Positions 1 to 8,500 are shown, counted from the stretch's first letter. The stretch is 25,398 nt of DNA from CAVWCW01 sp965365625 (GCA_965365625.1 CBDUCL010000013.1:1-25398); one strand, 5' to 3'. Notes: generated by a model from the letters alone, not told the origin. A program made the numbers and translations.

Positions 1-639
1 GCCGCCGACGTCCACCAGGCAGACCCCGAGTTCCTTTTCGTCCTCGGTCAGTACCGCATAGCTGGAGCTGAGCTGCTCCAGCACCAGGTCGTCCGCCTCC
101 AGTCCACAGCGGCGCACGCACTTGATGATATTCTGGGCCGCGCTCACCGCCCCGGTCACCATGTGCACCCGCGCCTCCAGGCGGACCCCGGACATCCCCA
201 CCGGCTCCATGATCCCGTCCTGGTCGTCGATGATGAATTCCTGGGGCAGGATGTGCAGGATCTTCTGGTCCGCCGGAATCGCCACCGCCCGCGCCGCGTC
301 GATCACCCGATCGACGTCGCTGCGGCTCACCTCCTTGTCCTTGATGGCAACGATGCCGTGGGAATTGAGGCTACGGATGTGGCTGCCGGCGATGCCGGCG
401 TGCACCGAGTGGATCTCGCAACCGGCCATCAGCTCGGCCTCCTCCACCGCCCGCTGGATCGACTGCACGGTGGACTCGATATTCACCACCACGCCCTTCT
501 TCAGCCCGCGCGAGGGGTGCGAGCCGATGCCGATCACCTCGATCTCCCCGTCCGGCTTGATCTCGCCCACCAAGGCGACCACCTTCGAGGTGCCGATATC
601 CAGCCCAACAATCAAATTCTTTTCGCCCTTCTTGGTCAT
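1..639 (-). CDS. ftsA: Cell division protein FtsA (N-terminal part, cut by window edge)
   Basis: Actin-like ATPase that tethers FtsZ filaments to the inner membrane and recruits later divisome proteins. The first 213 codons are present; about half the usual length (around 410 aa) lies beyond the left edge. The ATG at 639 directly follows the ftsQ TGA (640-642). The N-terminus reads MTKKGEKNLIVGLDIGTSKV, with the actin-fold phosphate-1 signature (LDIGTSK), and the frame stays open to base 1, where it reads GVCLVDVGG, the phosphate-2 region. The FtsA-specific 1C subdomain lies within the visible part. A GGGAGA run about 10 nt before the start inside ftsQ may be its ribosome site. ftsZ is expected next, outside the window. 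The family call is secure; only the C-terminal half, including the membrane helix, cannot be checked. Confidence 0.97.
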   Translation of the reverse strand, partial: MTKKGEKNLIVGLDIGTSKVVALVGEIKPDGEIEVIGIGSHPSRGLKKGVVVNIESTVQSIQRAVEEAELMAGCEIHSVHAGIAGSHIRSLNSHGIVAIKDKEVSRSDVDRVIDAARAVAIPADQKILHILPQEFIIDDQDGIMEPVGMSGVRLEARVHMVTGAVSAAQNIIKCVRRCGLEADDLVLEQLSSSYAVLTEDEKELGVCLVDVGG

Positions 640-1446
640 TCAGGCGGGTCTCCCGTCTACTGCTCGGAACCGGAGGCGATGGCCGGCCGTCACCTCGACC
701 GGCCGCCAGCGTACCGCCAGCCCGTTGGCATAGCGCATGTCCACGACTTCCATCCGGCCGGCGCCGCTCGCCATCAGGCGCGGATATAGGCGCAGGAAAC
801 GCCCGATCCGCTCCTCCAGGTCGCGGCTGCCCAGATGCACCAGGGGCCCCTGCTCCAGTTCCAGGGTCCAGGCGCCGCGGGCGTCCAGCCGGAGTCGGTT
901 AACCTCCAGACCGAGGCCGCGCAGGCGGGGCCGCAAGGCGAGGAATTCGCCGCTCACTCGGGCCGCCGAGCCCTCAGGTCCATCCAACTGGACCAAGTCG
1001 GCGGGCCGGCGGCCGTCTTCCGGCGTGAATACCTCGCCGCGCCGGTTTACCAGCGAGTCGGCGCCCCATAGCGCCAACGGCCGCTGCTCGTCGACCCGCA
1101 GGTGCAGCTGGTCCGGCCATACCCGGCGCGCCTCGGCCCGTTCGATCCAGGCCAAAGCGGCGGCGGCTTGCCGCACCCGTTCCAAATCCACGCCGAAGAA
1201 GCTGCCGCTCACTTCTGGCGCCACCGCCCGCTCCAGCACCGGCAGCGGCAAATAGCGCAGCTCGCCTTCAATGTGCACCACCCGCAGCGGCAGCAGTGCC
1301 GGGTCCGTCAACCGTTCCCAGCCCCAGGCCGCCCCCAGCCCCATGGCGCCAAATAGCAGCAGCCCGAGCAACCAGCTGCGCCAGCCTCGGGCGCGTGCCG
1401 GGGTCGGCACCGGGGCCTGGGTCTTCGGCTTGGCCTGGGGCGCCAT
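640..1446 (-). CDS. ftsQ: Cell division protein FtsQ
   Basis: Bitopic inner-membrane divisome protein that bridges early components and the FtsB/FtsL/FtsW/FtsI module. The 268-aa product is close to the usual length. It has a proline- and basic-rich cytoplasmic tail (residues 1-23), one transmembrane helix (about 24-43), a POTRA domain starting near residue 53 (PLRVVHIEG) and the beta-rich FtsQ domain, which includes the segment VNRRGEVFTPE. The ATG at 1446 is one base after the ddlB TGA (1448-1450), and the TGA stop touches the ftsA start, so translation is probably coupled on both sides. The order ddlB-ftsQ-ftsA is the classical gammaproteobacterial one. Sequence conservation in this family is low, so the call rests on both topology and context. 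Confidence 0.96.
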   Translation of the reverse strand: MAPQAKPKTQAPVPTPARARGWRSWLLGLLLFGAMGLGAAWGWERLTDPALLPLRVVHIEGELRYLPLPVLERAVAPEVSGSFFGVDLERVRQAAAALAWIERAEARRVWPDQLHLRVDEQRPLALWGADSLVNRRGEVFTPEDGRRPADLVQLDGPEGSAARVSGEFLALRPRLRGLGLEVNRLRLDARGAWTLELEQGPLVHLGSRDLEERIGRFLRLYPRLMASGAGRMEVVDMRYANGLAVRWRPVEVTAGHRLRFRAVDGRPA

Positions 1447-1447
1447 C

Positions 1448-2368
1448 TCAGTCTCGCTCCAGGCTGGTTTCGAGGATGCGCCACACCAGCTCGTCGAAAT
1501 CGATACTGGCGGCGGCCGCCGCCATCGGCACCAAACTATGATCGGTCATGCCCGGCACCGTATTCACCTCGATCAGAAACGGCTGCTGCTGTTCGTCCAT
1601 CAAGATGTCCACCCGCCCCCAACCGCTCGCCCCCACCGCATCGAAGGCCTCCAGAGCCAGCGCCTGCAGTGTCTGCTCCTTCTCGGCGTCCAGGCCGCAG
1701 GGACAGTGGTATTGGGTGCTGTCGGCCTGGTACTTGGCGGCGTAGTCGTAGAACGCATTCGGCGTCTCCAAGCGGATCAACGGCAGCGCCGAACGACCCA
1801 GGATGGCGGCGGTGTATTCCGCGCCCTGAATCCAGCGCTCGGCCAACACCAGGCGGTCATACTCAACCGCCTGGCGGAAGGCCGCGGCCAGCTGCTCGGC
1901 GTCATCGGCACGCCCCATGCCGATGCTCGAGCCCTCATGGGCCGGCTTCACCATCAACGGAAAGCCGAGCGCCGCCGCTTGGGCCAGGTCATCCTCGCTG
2001 CGCATCGGGGCGAACGCTGGCGTCGGCAGGCCCAGCCCCTGCCAGAGCAGCTTGCAGCGGTACTTGTCCATGCCCAGGGCCGAACCCAGGACGCCGCTAC
2101 CCGTGTAGGGAAGGCCCAGGCTGTCCAGGGCGCCCTGGATCTGCCCGTCTTCGCCGCCCCGCCCGTGAAGCACGATGAAGGCGCGGTCGTAGTCGCTCAG
2201 GTCCAGGCCCTGCCCGGACTCGACCGCCGGATCCAGGGCCTCGGCCTGGACGCCGCGTCGCAGCAGGGCGGCCAACACCGCTGCCCCGCTGCGCAAGGAG
2301 ATCTCGCGCTCCGCCGAGCTGCCGCCAAACAGCACCGCCACCCGTCCGAAGTCAGCGGCCCGGGTCAT
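1448..2368 (-). CDS. ddlB: D-alanine--D-alanine ligase
   Basis: ATP-grasp ligase making the D-Ala-D-Ala dipeptide that MurF adds to the peptidoglycan precursor; cytoplasmic. The product is 306 aa, as in E. coli DdlB. Visible family signatures are LFGGSSAEREISL near the N-terminus (E20), HGRGGEDG (68-75), the EGSSIGM loop (145-151), FYDYAAKY (206-213) and NTVPGMTDHSLVP with S278. The tyrosine-containing YDY loop is that of D-Ala-D-Ala ligases rather than D-Ala-D-Lac ligases. The start ATG overlaps the murB TGA in an ATGA (2365-2368), and ftsQ starts one base after the stop. The B-type symbol is given because of its place in the division cluster; whether the genome also has a second ddl cannot be seen here. 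Confidence 0.98.
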   Translation of the reverse strand: MTRAADFGRVAVLFGGSSAEREISLRSGAAVLAALLRRGVQAEALDPAVESGQGLDLSDYDRAFIVLHGRGGEDGQIQGALDSLGLPYTGSGVLGSALGMDKYRCKLLWQGLGLPTPAFAPMRSEDDLAQAAALGFPLMVKPAHEGSSIGMGRADDAEQLAAAFRQAVEYDRLVLAERWIQGAEYTAAILGRSALPLIRLETPNAFYDYAAKYQADSTQYHCPCGLDAEKEQTLQALALEAFDAVGASGWGRVDILMDEQQQPFLIEVNTVPGMTDHSLVPMAAAAASIDFDELVWRILETSLERD

Positions 2369-3264
2369 GCCGGTTCCCCCAGTACGCGCACCTCGCGCTG
2401 CAGGCGGATGCCGCTGGCGGCCTCCACCCGTTCCTGTACCCGGGTCACCAGGGCCTCGATGTCGGCGGCGCTGGCAGCGCCGGTATTGATTATGAAATTG
2501 GCGTGCTTCTCCGACACCTGAGCACCACCGATGCGCTCGCCCTTGAGCCCGGCCGCCTCGATCAGGCGCGCCGCGTAATCCCCCTCGGGATTGCGAAACA
2601 CCGAACCGCAGCTGGGCTGGCCGGTCGGCTGGCTGGCCGCGCGTTGGGCCAGCAGGCGCCGAATTTGGGCCTGGGCGGCCTCGCTATCGCCGGCCTCCAG
2701 CGCCAGATGAGCGGCCAGGAACCATTCACCCGCCGGACCGCGCACTTCCCGATATCCGATGTGAAAGTCTTCGGGCAGGCGCTCGCGCACCCGGCCATTG
2801 CGGTCCAGGGTCTCGACCCTCACCACCCGCCGCCAGGTCTCGCCACCGAAGGCACCGGCGTTCATCGCCAGGGCCCCGCCCAGGGTACCGGGGATGCCGG
2901 CGAAGAATTCCAGACCCACCAACCCGGCCCGGGCCGCGAAACGGGCCAGCTTGGCACAGGCGGCGCCGGCCTCGGCCCGGATACCCTTGTCGCCTTCCCT
3001 CCGCATCTCTGTCAGGCACCCCTGAGTCGCGATTACGGTGCCTGCAAAGCCGCCGTCGCGCACCAGCAAGTTGCTGCCGAGCCCCAGCCAGAGCAGGGGC
3101 TCGCTCGGCTCCAGCTGCTGCAGGAAGGCGATCAGGTCGGCACTGTCCGCCGGCCGGTAGAGGCGCCGCGCCGGGCCGCCCACCCGCCAGGAGGTGTGAC
3201 GGCTCAGCGGCTCGTCCAGGCGCAGCTCGCCGCGCAGCGGGGGCACCTTCAAGGCCGGCATCAT
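2365..3264 (-). CDS. murB: UDP-N-acetylenolpyruvoylglucosamine reductase MurB (short, type II-like)
   Basis: FAD- and NADPH-dependent reductase converting UDP-GlcNAc-enolpyruvate to UDP-MurNAc, the second committed step of precursor synthesis. From the ATG at 3264 it has 299 aa. FAD-binding signatures are GLGSN (61-65) and FFAGIPGTLGGALAMNAGAFGGE; residues matching the E. coli catalytic set (R159, S229, E325) appear as R172 in GYREV, S221 in CGSVFRNP and E291 in LQREVRVL. Its shorter length suggests the type II form rather than the enteric type I. The frame is open up to 3435, which would add 57 low-complexity residues and overlap murC. I prefer 3264 because an ATGATG there overlaps the TGA of the small upstream ORF and the protein then begins where MurB homology begins. 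ddlB overlaps its stop by 4 nt. Confidence 0.96.
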   Translation of the reverse strand: MMPALKVPPLRGELRLDEPLSRHTSWRVGGPARRLYRPADSADLIAFLQQLEPSEPLLWLGLGSNLLVRDGGFAGTVIATQGCLTEMRREGDKGIRAEAGAACAKLARFAARAGLVGLEFFAGIPGTLGGALAMNAGAFGGETWRRVVRVETLDRNGRVRERLPEDFHIGYREVRGPAGEWFLAAHLALEAGDSEAAQAQIRRLLAQRAASQPTGQPSCGSVFRNPEGDYAARLIEAAGLKGERIGGAQVSEKHANFIINTGAASAADIEALVTRVQERVEAASGIRLQREVRVLGEPA

Positions 3265-3419
3265 CGGCTGCGCCCGCGCTTGCGAGGAGTAGCATCGGAT
3301 TTGGCGCCGGTGGCTCGCGCCGGCTGGCTTACCGGGCGCAGCGCCTGTTGTCTTGCCAGGGCACCACACAGCGCCTCGCCACAGCCCATACGCAGGTGCC
3401 TGGTTTCTTTCTTGGCCAT
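3261..3419 (-). CDS. Small basic protein of unknown function between murC and murB (candidate)
   Basis: A 52-codon ORF not recognised as any family. Its ATG overlaps the murC TAA in a TAATG (3417-3421), behind a purine-rich GGGGGGGAAGA stretch, and its TGA (3261-3263) lies inside the ATGATG that starts murB. It therefore fills the 154-base interval between murC and murB exactly. All other junctions in this operon overlap or leave 0-1 base, so without it this would be the only real gap. The product is strongly basic (13 Lys/Arg against 3 Asp/Glu), has two cysteines four residues apart (C13, C18), ends in PRKRGRSR and shows no membrane helix or signal peptide. By my count about 67% of its third positions are G or C, the same as the competing murB-extension frame, so codon use does not settle the matter. 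Alternative: spacer, or part of a longer MurB. Confidence 0.5.
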   Translation of the reverse strand: MAKKETRHLRMGCGEALCGALARQQALRPVSQPARATGAKSDATPRKRGRSR

Positions 3420-4858
3420 TAGTCTTCCCCCCCAATTATCCCCAATAGCCCTGGCAGTTCGGCCGCCAAGACGCCGATGTCCCCGGCCCCCAAGAGCAAC
3501 AGGATGTCGTCCGCTTGCACCAGTCCGCGCAGCACCTCCGGCAGCTCGGCCAAGGGCTCCACGAACACCGGGTCTACCTGGCCACGGGCCCGGATGGCCC
3601 GGCTCAGGGAACGCCCGTCGGCACCGACGATGGACGCCTCGCCGGCGGCGTAGACCTCGGTCAGCACCAGCAGGTCCGCGCGTGAGAGCACCTGCACGAA
3701 GTCTTCGAATTGCTCCTGGGTGCGACTGAAACGGTGCGGCTGAAACGTCAGCACCACGCGCCGCCCGGGCCAACCTTGCCGCACTGCGTCCAGGGTGGCG
3801 GCCAGTTCCCGCGGGTGGTGGGCATAGTCGTCCACCAGCATCAGGCTGCCGCCGCCGGGAAGCTGCACCTGGCTGAGCTGAAAACGCCGGCCGATGCCTT
3901 GAAAGTTGGCCAGGCCGCGCTGGATCGCCCCATCGCTAACCCCCAGCTCGCGGGCCACGGAGACTGCCGCCAAAGCGTTGAGCACGTTGTGGCGTCCCGG
4001 CAGATTCAGGGTGATGGGCAGGCGCTGGTCCTGGCCGGCGAAGCGTACCCGGAAGCGGCACTGGCGCCCGGCCTGCTCCAGGTCCAGGGCCTGGACGTCG
4101 GCCTCCGGGTTGAAGCCATAGCTAAGCACCGGCCGGGTCACCCGCGGCAACAGCTCGCGCACCTCCGGATCGTCCAGGCATAGCACCGCCAGACCGTAGA
4201 AGGGCAGGTGGTGCAGGAACTCGATGAAGGTGTCGCGCAGACGCTGGAAGTCACCCGCGTAGGTGGACATGTGGTCGGCGTCCACATTGGTCACCACCGC
4301 CAACATCGGTTGCAGGTAGAGGAAAGAGGCATCGCTCTCGTCGGCCTCGGCCACCAGGTAGCGCCCACCGCCCAGGCGGGCATTGGCACCGGCGCTGTTG
4401 AGCAGGCCACCGATGACGAAGGTGGGATCCAGGCCGTCTTCCGCCAGCAGGCTGGCAATCAGGCTGGTGGTGGTGGTCTTGCCGTGGGTGCCGGCCACCG
4501 CAATGCCGTAACGGAAGCGCATCAACTCCGCCAGCATCTCGGCCCGGGGTACGATCGGCAGGCGCAGGGCCCGGGCCGCCGCCACCTCGGGGTTATCGGC
4601 GCCGACCGCGCTGGAGGTGACCACCGCATCGCAGCCGCGCAGGTTGTCCGCCCCGTGGCCGAAGTGGATCTCGGCCCCCAGCCGCTGCAGGCGGCGGGTG
4701 GCCGCCCCTTCGCGCAGGTCCGAGCCGCTGACCTCATACCCCAGATTGAGCAGCACCTCGGCGATACCGCTCATCCCGGCCCCGCCGATGCCGACGAAGT
4801 GCAGGCGCCGCATACGGCCCATGCCGCCGCCCGCAGGGGTTTGACCCTGCAGGGTCAT
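3419..4858 (-). CDS. murC: UDP-N-acetylmuramate--L-alanine ligase
   Basis: Cytoplasmic Mur ligase adding the first residue, L-Ala, to UDP-MurNAc with ATP. The product is 479 aa (E. coli has 491). The N-terminal Rossmann segment reads HFVGIGGAGMSGIA (from residue 20), the ATP-binding P-loop is GTHGKTTT (123-130), and central-domain motifs EADESDASFL and NVDADHMSTY plus the C-terminal DDYAHHPRE stretch are all present. I use the ATG at 4858, whose ATGA overlaps the murG stop; an upstream in-frame start at 4876 would add six residues inside murG and is less likely. The stop TAA overlaps the following small ORF. murG-murC-murB-ddlB runs in one direction, so lipid II and nucleotide precursor enzymes are co-expressed. 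Confidence 0.98.
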   Translation of the reverse strand: MTLQGQTPAGGGMGRMRRLHFVGIGGAGMSGIAEVLLNLGYEVSGSDLREGAATRRLQRLGAEIHFGHGADNLRGCDAVVTSSAVGADNPEVAAARALRLPIVPRAEMLAELMRFRYGIAVAGTHGKTTTTSLIASLLAEDGLDPTFVIGGLLNSAGANARLGGGRYLVAEADESDASFLYLQPMLAVVTNVDADHMSTYAGDFQRLRDTFIEFLHHLPFYGLAVLCLDDPEVRELLPRVTRPVLSYGFNPEADVQALDLEQAGRQCRFRVRFAGQDQRLPITLNLPGRHNVLNALAAVSVARELGVSDGAIQRGLANFQGIGRRFQLSQVQLPGGGSLMLVDDYAHHPRELAATLDAVRQGWPGRRVVLTFQPHRFSRTQEQFEDFVQVLSRADLLVLTEVYAAGEASIVGADGRSLSRAIRARGQVDPVFVEPLAELPEVLRGLVQADDILLLLGAGDIGVLAAELPGLLGIIGGED

Positions 4859-5931
4859 GAACAAAACTCCCGGCACACCGCCGCCACCTGCTGGGCCGAC
4901 TCGGGCTGGGCCAGGTGGCGCGCCGCCTGCGCCATCTCGAGGAGGCGGGGACGGTCGGCCAAAAGCTGACCCAGCTCGGCCGCCAAGCGTTCGGCATCGA
5001 GCTCGGCCTGGGGCAGCAGCCGGGCTGCCCCGGCGTCAACCAGGTAGGCGCCGTTGCGGGTCTGGTGGTCGTCCACCGCATGGGGATAGGGCACCAGCAG
5101 GGCGCCCAAGCCAGCGGCGGCGAGTTCGGAGACGGTGAGTGCCCCGGAGCGGCAGATCACCAGATCGGCCCAGGCGTAGGCGGCAGCCATGTCTTCTAGA
5201 AACGGCTGCACACTCGCCGCCACCCCCGCAGCCCGGTAGGCGGCCTCGGTCGCCTCCTGCTTGCCCTGCCCGGCCTGGTGCCGGACCTCGGGACGCCGCT
5301 CCAACGGCAACAGCGCCAGGGCCGCGGGGAGCTGGGTGTTCAGGGCCTGGGCCCCGAGGGAGCCACCGAGCACCAGCAGCCGCAACGGGCCCGCGCGCTC
5401 GGCGAAGCGGACCGCTGGCGCCGACAGACTTGCGATCTCGGCGCGCACCGGGTTGCCGCAGGCAAGCGCCCGCCGCTCCGGCCCGAAGCTGCCGGGAAAG
5501 GCCTCCAGCACCCGGCTGGCAATGCGCGCCAACCATCGGTTGGTGAGCCCCGGCACGCTGTTCTGCTCGTGCACCACCAAAGGAATCCCCAGGATGCGGG
5601 CCATAACGCCGCCGGGGCCGCTGGCGAAACCGCCCATGCCCAGCACCACGCAGGGCCGGCGCCGCCGCAACGCGCGACCGGCCTCCCAGAGGGCCCCCGT
5701 GAGCACCAGGGGCGCCCTGAGCATGCGCCGCCAACCGCTTCGGCGCAGCCCCTCGGCGCGGATCCAGTCGATTTCGAGGCCCCGGGCCGGCACCAGCCGC
5801 GCCTCCAGACCCTTGCGGGTGCCCAGCCAGGAGACGTCCATTCCCTGATCACGCAGCCGCTCGGCCACCGCCAACGCCGGATAGACGTGCCCGCCGGTGC
5901 CTCCCGCCATGATCACTACACGCCCCCCCAT
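4855..5931 (-). CDS. murG: Lipid II synthase MurG (GlcNAc transferase)
   Basis: Peripheral inner-membrane GT-B glycosyltransferase that moves GlcNAc from UDP-GlcNAc to lipid I, giving lipid II. The product is 358 aa, typical for the family. The N-terminal glycine-rich loop GGTGGH lies at residues 10-15, followed by HEQNSVPGLTNRWLA and the donor-binding C-terminal region CRSGALTVSELAAAG with LVPYPHAVDDHQTRNG. The frame extends far upstream to 6348, but that part is a shadow of ftsW. The ATG at 5931 puts MGGRVVIMAGGTGGH at the start, as expected for MurG, and overlaps the end of ftsW by 16 nt, the longest overlap in this operon. An internal ATG at 5910 would shorten it by seven residues and is less likely. 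Its stop overlaps the murC start by 4 nt. Confidence 0.97.
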   Translation of the reverse strand: MGGRVVIMAGGTGGHVYPALAVAERLRDQGMDVSWLGTRKGLEARLVPARGLEIDWIRAEGLRRSGWRRMLRAPLVLTGALWEAGRALRRRRPCVVLGMGGFASGPGGVMARILGIPLVVHEQNSVPGLTNRWLARIASRVLEAFPGSFGPERRALACGNPVRAEIASLSAPAVRFAERAGPLRLLVLGGSLGAQALNTQLPAALALLPLERRPEVRHQAGQGKQEATEAAYRAAGVAASVQPFLEDMAAAYAWADLVICRSGALTVSELAAAGLGALLVPYPHAVDDHQTRNGAYLVDAGAARLLPQAELDAERLAAELGQLLADRPRLLEMAQAARHLAQPESAQQVAAVCREFCS

Positions 5932-7127
5932 AGCACCTTCCCCCAGGCCTGTGAAGGCCGCGTCTGCCGGTTCTCCCAGTCGATACGCAGCAGCACGGCA
6001 ATCACCACGCAGGCCACGATAATGCTGTTGCCGCCGTAGCTCATCAGCGGCAGGGTCAGGCCCTTGGTGGGCAGCAGACCCATGTTGACGCCGATATTGA
6101 TAAAGGCCTGCATGCCGATCCAGAGGCCAAAGCCATAGGCGACGTAGGCACAGAAGCGGCGCTCCAGGCGCTCCGCGGCGCCGCCGATCTGGAATGCCCT
6201 CCAGGTGATCAGGGCAAACAACAGGATCACCGCCAGGGTGCCGATGAAACCGAATTCCTCGCCGATCACCGCCATCAGGAAGTCGGTGTGGGCCTCCGGC
6301 AGGTAGAACTGCTTTTGGATGCCGTTGCCGAGACCGACCCCGGCCCATTCGCCGCGTCCGAAGGCGATCAAGGCCTGGGTCAGCTGGAAACCGCTGTCAT
6401 AGGGATCCGCCCAGGGGTCTGTAAAGGTGGTGATCCGTTGCAGTCGGTAGGGGGAAACAATCACCAGTCCTACCAAGGTGCTGGCGGCCAGCCCCAACAA
6501 CAGCGTGAATTGCCAAGCCGACACGCCGCCCATGAACAGCAGCCCGAGGGCGGTGGCCAGCAGCACCGCGGTGGTGCCGAAGTCCGGTTGCAGCATGATC
6601 AGGAAGCAGGCGACCACCAGCAGGATCATGGGTCGGGCAAAGGCCCAGAACGAAGCCATCTGGGCCTGGCGGCGCACCAGATATCCTGAGATGTAGATGA
6701 CCATGAACAGCTTCATCATCTCTGAGCTCTGCAGGCTGAACGGACCGACGGGAATCCAGCGGGTAGCGCCATTGACCGTGCGTCCGATTCCCGGCACCAG
6801 AACCAACAGCAACAACAGGAGGCCGATGAAATAGAGCCAGGTCCCCGAGCGCTCCCACTGGGCCATGGGGACCTGGGTCACCAGCAGAGCCGCGGTCAGT
6901 CCAAGTCCGATGGCGATGGCATGGCGCAGGGGGAAGTGCAGCGGATTACCGGCGATGCGGTCGCCGGCGGGCAGCGAGGCCGAGCTGACCATGACGAAGC
7001 CGAAGGCGAGCAGGGCCAGAGCCGGAATCAGCAGCCAGTAATCCACTTGCGGAAGGGCCTGGTGCTTGACGCTGCCGCGCGGGCTGGCCTGGTTCGGCGC
7101 CGATGGTTTCGACACAGCGGTGCTCAT
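5916..7127 (-). CDS. ftsW: Septal peptidoglycan glycosyltransferase FtsW
   Basis: SEDS-family polytopic membrane protein that polymerises lipid II into septal glycan, working with the transpeptidase FtsI. The product is 403 aa with a hydrophilic cytoplasmic tail (about residues 1-27) and about ten hydrophobic segments. SEDS signatures include NGATRWIPVGPFSLQSSE and the large periplasmic loop with DPWADPYDSGFQL and FLPEAHTDF-like text (here YLPEAHTDFLMAVIGEEFGF), then NIGVNMGLLPTKGLTLPLMSYGG at the C-terminal side. The ATG at 7127 forms an ATGA overlap with the murD stop; the open frame above it is a murD shadow. The TAG stop (5916-5918) lies 13 bases inside murG. FtsW and RodA are paralogous; position between murD and murG identifies this one as FtsW. 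Confidence 0.97.
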   Translation of the reverse strand: MSTAVSKPSAPNQASPRGSVKHQALPQVDYWLLIPALALLAFGFVMVSSASLPAGDRIAGNPLHFPLRHAIAIGLGLTAALLVTQVPMAQWERSGTWLYFIGLLLLLLVLVPGIGRTVNGATRWIPVGPFSLQSSEMMKLFMVIYISGYLVRRQAQMASFWAFARPMILLVVACFLIMLQPDFGTTAVLLATALGLLFMGGVSAWQFTLLLGLAASTLVGLVIVSPYRLQRITTFTDPWADPYDSGFQLTQALIAFGRGEWAGVGLGNGIQKQFYLPEAHTDFLMAVIGEEFGFIGTLAVILLFALITWRAFQIGGAAERLERRFCAYVAYGFGLWIGMQAFINIGVNMGLLPTKGLTLPLMSYGGNSIIVACVVIAVLLRIDWENRQTRPSQAWGKVLWGGV

Positions 7128-8500
7128 TCCGGCAGCTCCTCGACCGCAGCCGCGAAGCGTTCGCCCCGTTCCTCGTAATTGCGGAACATGTCGAAGCTGG
7201 CGCAGGCCGGCGACAGCAGCACCCGGTCGCCGGGGCGTGCCTGCTCGGCGGCCAATCGCACCGCCGCGGTCAGATCGGGGGCGCTGAACAAGGGCACCTG
7301 ACCGTCGAGGGCGGCCGCGATCAGGGGCGCATCCCGCCCGATCAGGATCACCGCCCGGGCGCAGCGCGCCGCCACCGGCGCCAGGGGAGCGAAGTCCGCG
7401 CCCTTGCCGTCGCCGCCGGCGATCAGCAGCGTACTGGGTGCCTCGCCCGCGGCATGCAGCCCCTCCAGGGCGGCGATGCTGGCGCCCACGTTGGTGCCCT
7501 TGGAATCGTTGTACCAGCGCACCCCAGCCTTTTCCGCCACCAGCTGGCTGCGGTGCGGCAGGCCCCCAAAGACGCGCAGGGCCTGCAGGCGGGGCTCCAG
7601 GGGCAGGCCAGCGGCCTCCCCCAGGGCTAGGGCGGCCAGGGCATTGGCCAGGTTGTGGCGGCCCGGGATCAACAGCTCCGCGGCCGCCAACAGGGGTTGG
7701 TCGCCGCGCCAAAGCCAAGTCTCGCCCGCCTGCTCTCGAAGCCCGTAGTCACCGGCCGTTGGAGGCTGCAGGGTGAAGCCGATCACCTGCGCGGTGGCTG
7801 GCTTCATGGCCGCCACTAAGGGGTCGTCCCGGTTCACCACCGCTGTCTCGGCGCCGGCGTAAATGCCGGCCTTGGTGGCGGCATAGACGTCCAGGTTCGG
7901 GTAGCGGTCCATGTGGTCCGGCGAGACATTGAGTACCACTGCGGCCAGTGGGCGCAGGCTGCGGGTGGTCTCCAGCTGGAAGCTCGAGAGTTCCAGCACA
8001 AAAAGTTCCGCCGCTTCGTCCAGCAGATCCAGGGCCGGCTGGCCCAGATTGCCCCCCACCGCCACCCGGCGACCGGTGCGGGCGGCCATAGCCGCGACCA
8101 GGCTGGTGACGGTGCTCTTGCCGTTGGAACCGGTGATCGCCAGCACCGGGGCCTGGACGGCCCGGGCAAACAGCTCGATATCGCCCAGCACCGGCACCCC
8201 CCGGCCCAGGGCGGCGGCCACCAGGGGCTCGCTTAGGGCCACACCCGGGCTGAGGATGATGCGCTCGGCGGCGGCGAAAACCTGAGGCTGGAAGCCCCCC
8301 AGGAACAGGGCCAGATCCGGGAGTTCTTCGCGCAGGCGCTGCAGGCCCGGGGGCTGCTCACGGCTGTCGGTAACCGCCGCCGGTATCCCCTGGCGCATCA
8401 GGTAACGGGCACAGGACAGGCCGGTCTCGCCCAGCCCGACGATCAGGGTCTTGCCGGCTGCTTCGGGCTGGGTGCCGCTCATTGCGGGTTGGCTGTTCAT
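7124..8500 (-). CDS. murD: UDP-N-acetylmuramoylalanine--D-glutamate ligase
   Basis: Cytoplasmic Mur ligase adding D-Glu to UDP-MurNAc-L-Ala. The product is 458 aa, slightly longer than the E. coli enzyme (438), mostly because of a short polar N-terminal tail before KTLIVGLGETGLS. The ATP-binding loop GSNGKST is at residues 124-130, NVSPDHMDRY marks the central domain and YNDSKGTNVGAS the C-terminal domain. The ATG at 8500 overlaps the mraY TGA in an ATGA. A later ATG seven residues in (MSGTQPE) is a possible alternative start but lacks the overlap. The stop overlaps ftsW. Confidence 0.98.
   Translation of the reverse strand: MNSQPAMSGTQPEAAGKTLIVGLGETGLSCARYLMRQGIPAAVTDSREQPPGLQRLREELPDLALFLGGFQPQVFAAAERIILSPGVALSEPLVAAALGRGVPVLGDIELFARAVQAPVLAITGSNGKSTVTSLVAAMAARTGRRVAVGGNLGQPALDLLDEAAELFVLELSSFQLETTRSLRPLAAVVLNVSPDHMDRYPNLDVYAATKAGIYAGAETAVVNRDDPLVAAMKPATAQVIGFTLQPPTAGDYGLREQAGETWLWRGDQPLLAAAELLIPGRHNLANALAALALGEAAGLPLEPRLQALRVFGGLPHRSQLVAEKAGVRWYNDSKGTNVGASIAALEGLHAAGEAPSTLLIAGGDGKGADFAPLAPVAARCARAVILIGRDAPLIAAALDGQVPLFSAPDLTAAVRLAAEQARPGDRVLLSPACASFDMFRNYEERGERFAAAVEELPE

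Noticed and set aside
1271..2521. Long plus-strand open frames opposite ftsQ, ddlB and murB
   Set aside because: They are antisense shadows of GC-rich genes: low-complexity, rich in Arg, Gln, His and Pro, with no recognisable motif.
3264..3435. In-frame 57-residue N-terminal extension of MurB
   Set aside because: It overlaps murC, has no family counterpart and ignores the ATGATG/TGA junction; kept only as an alternative to the small ORF.
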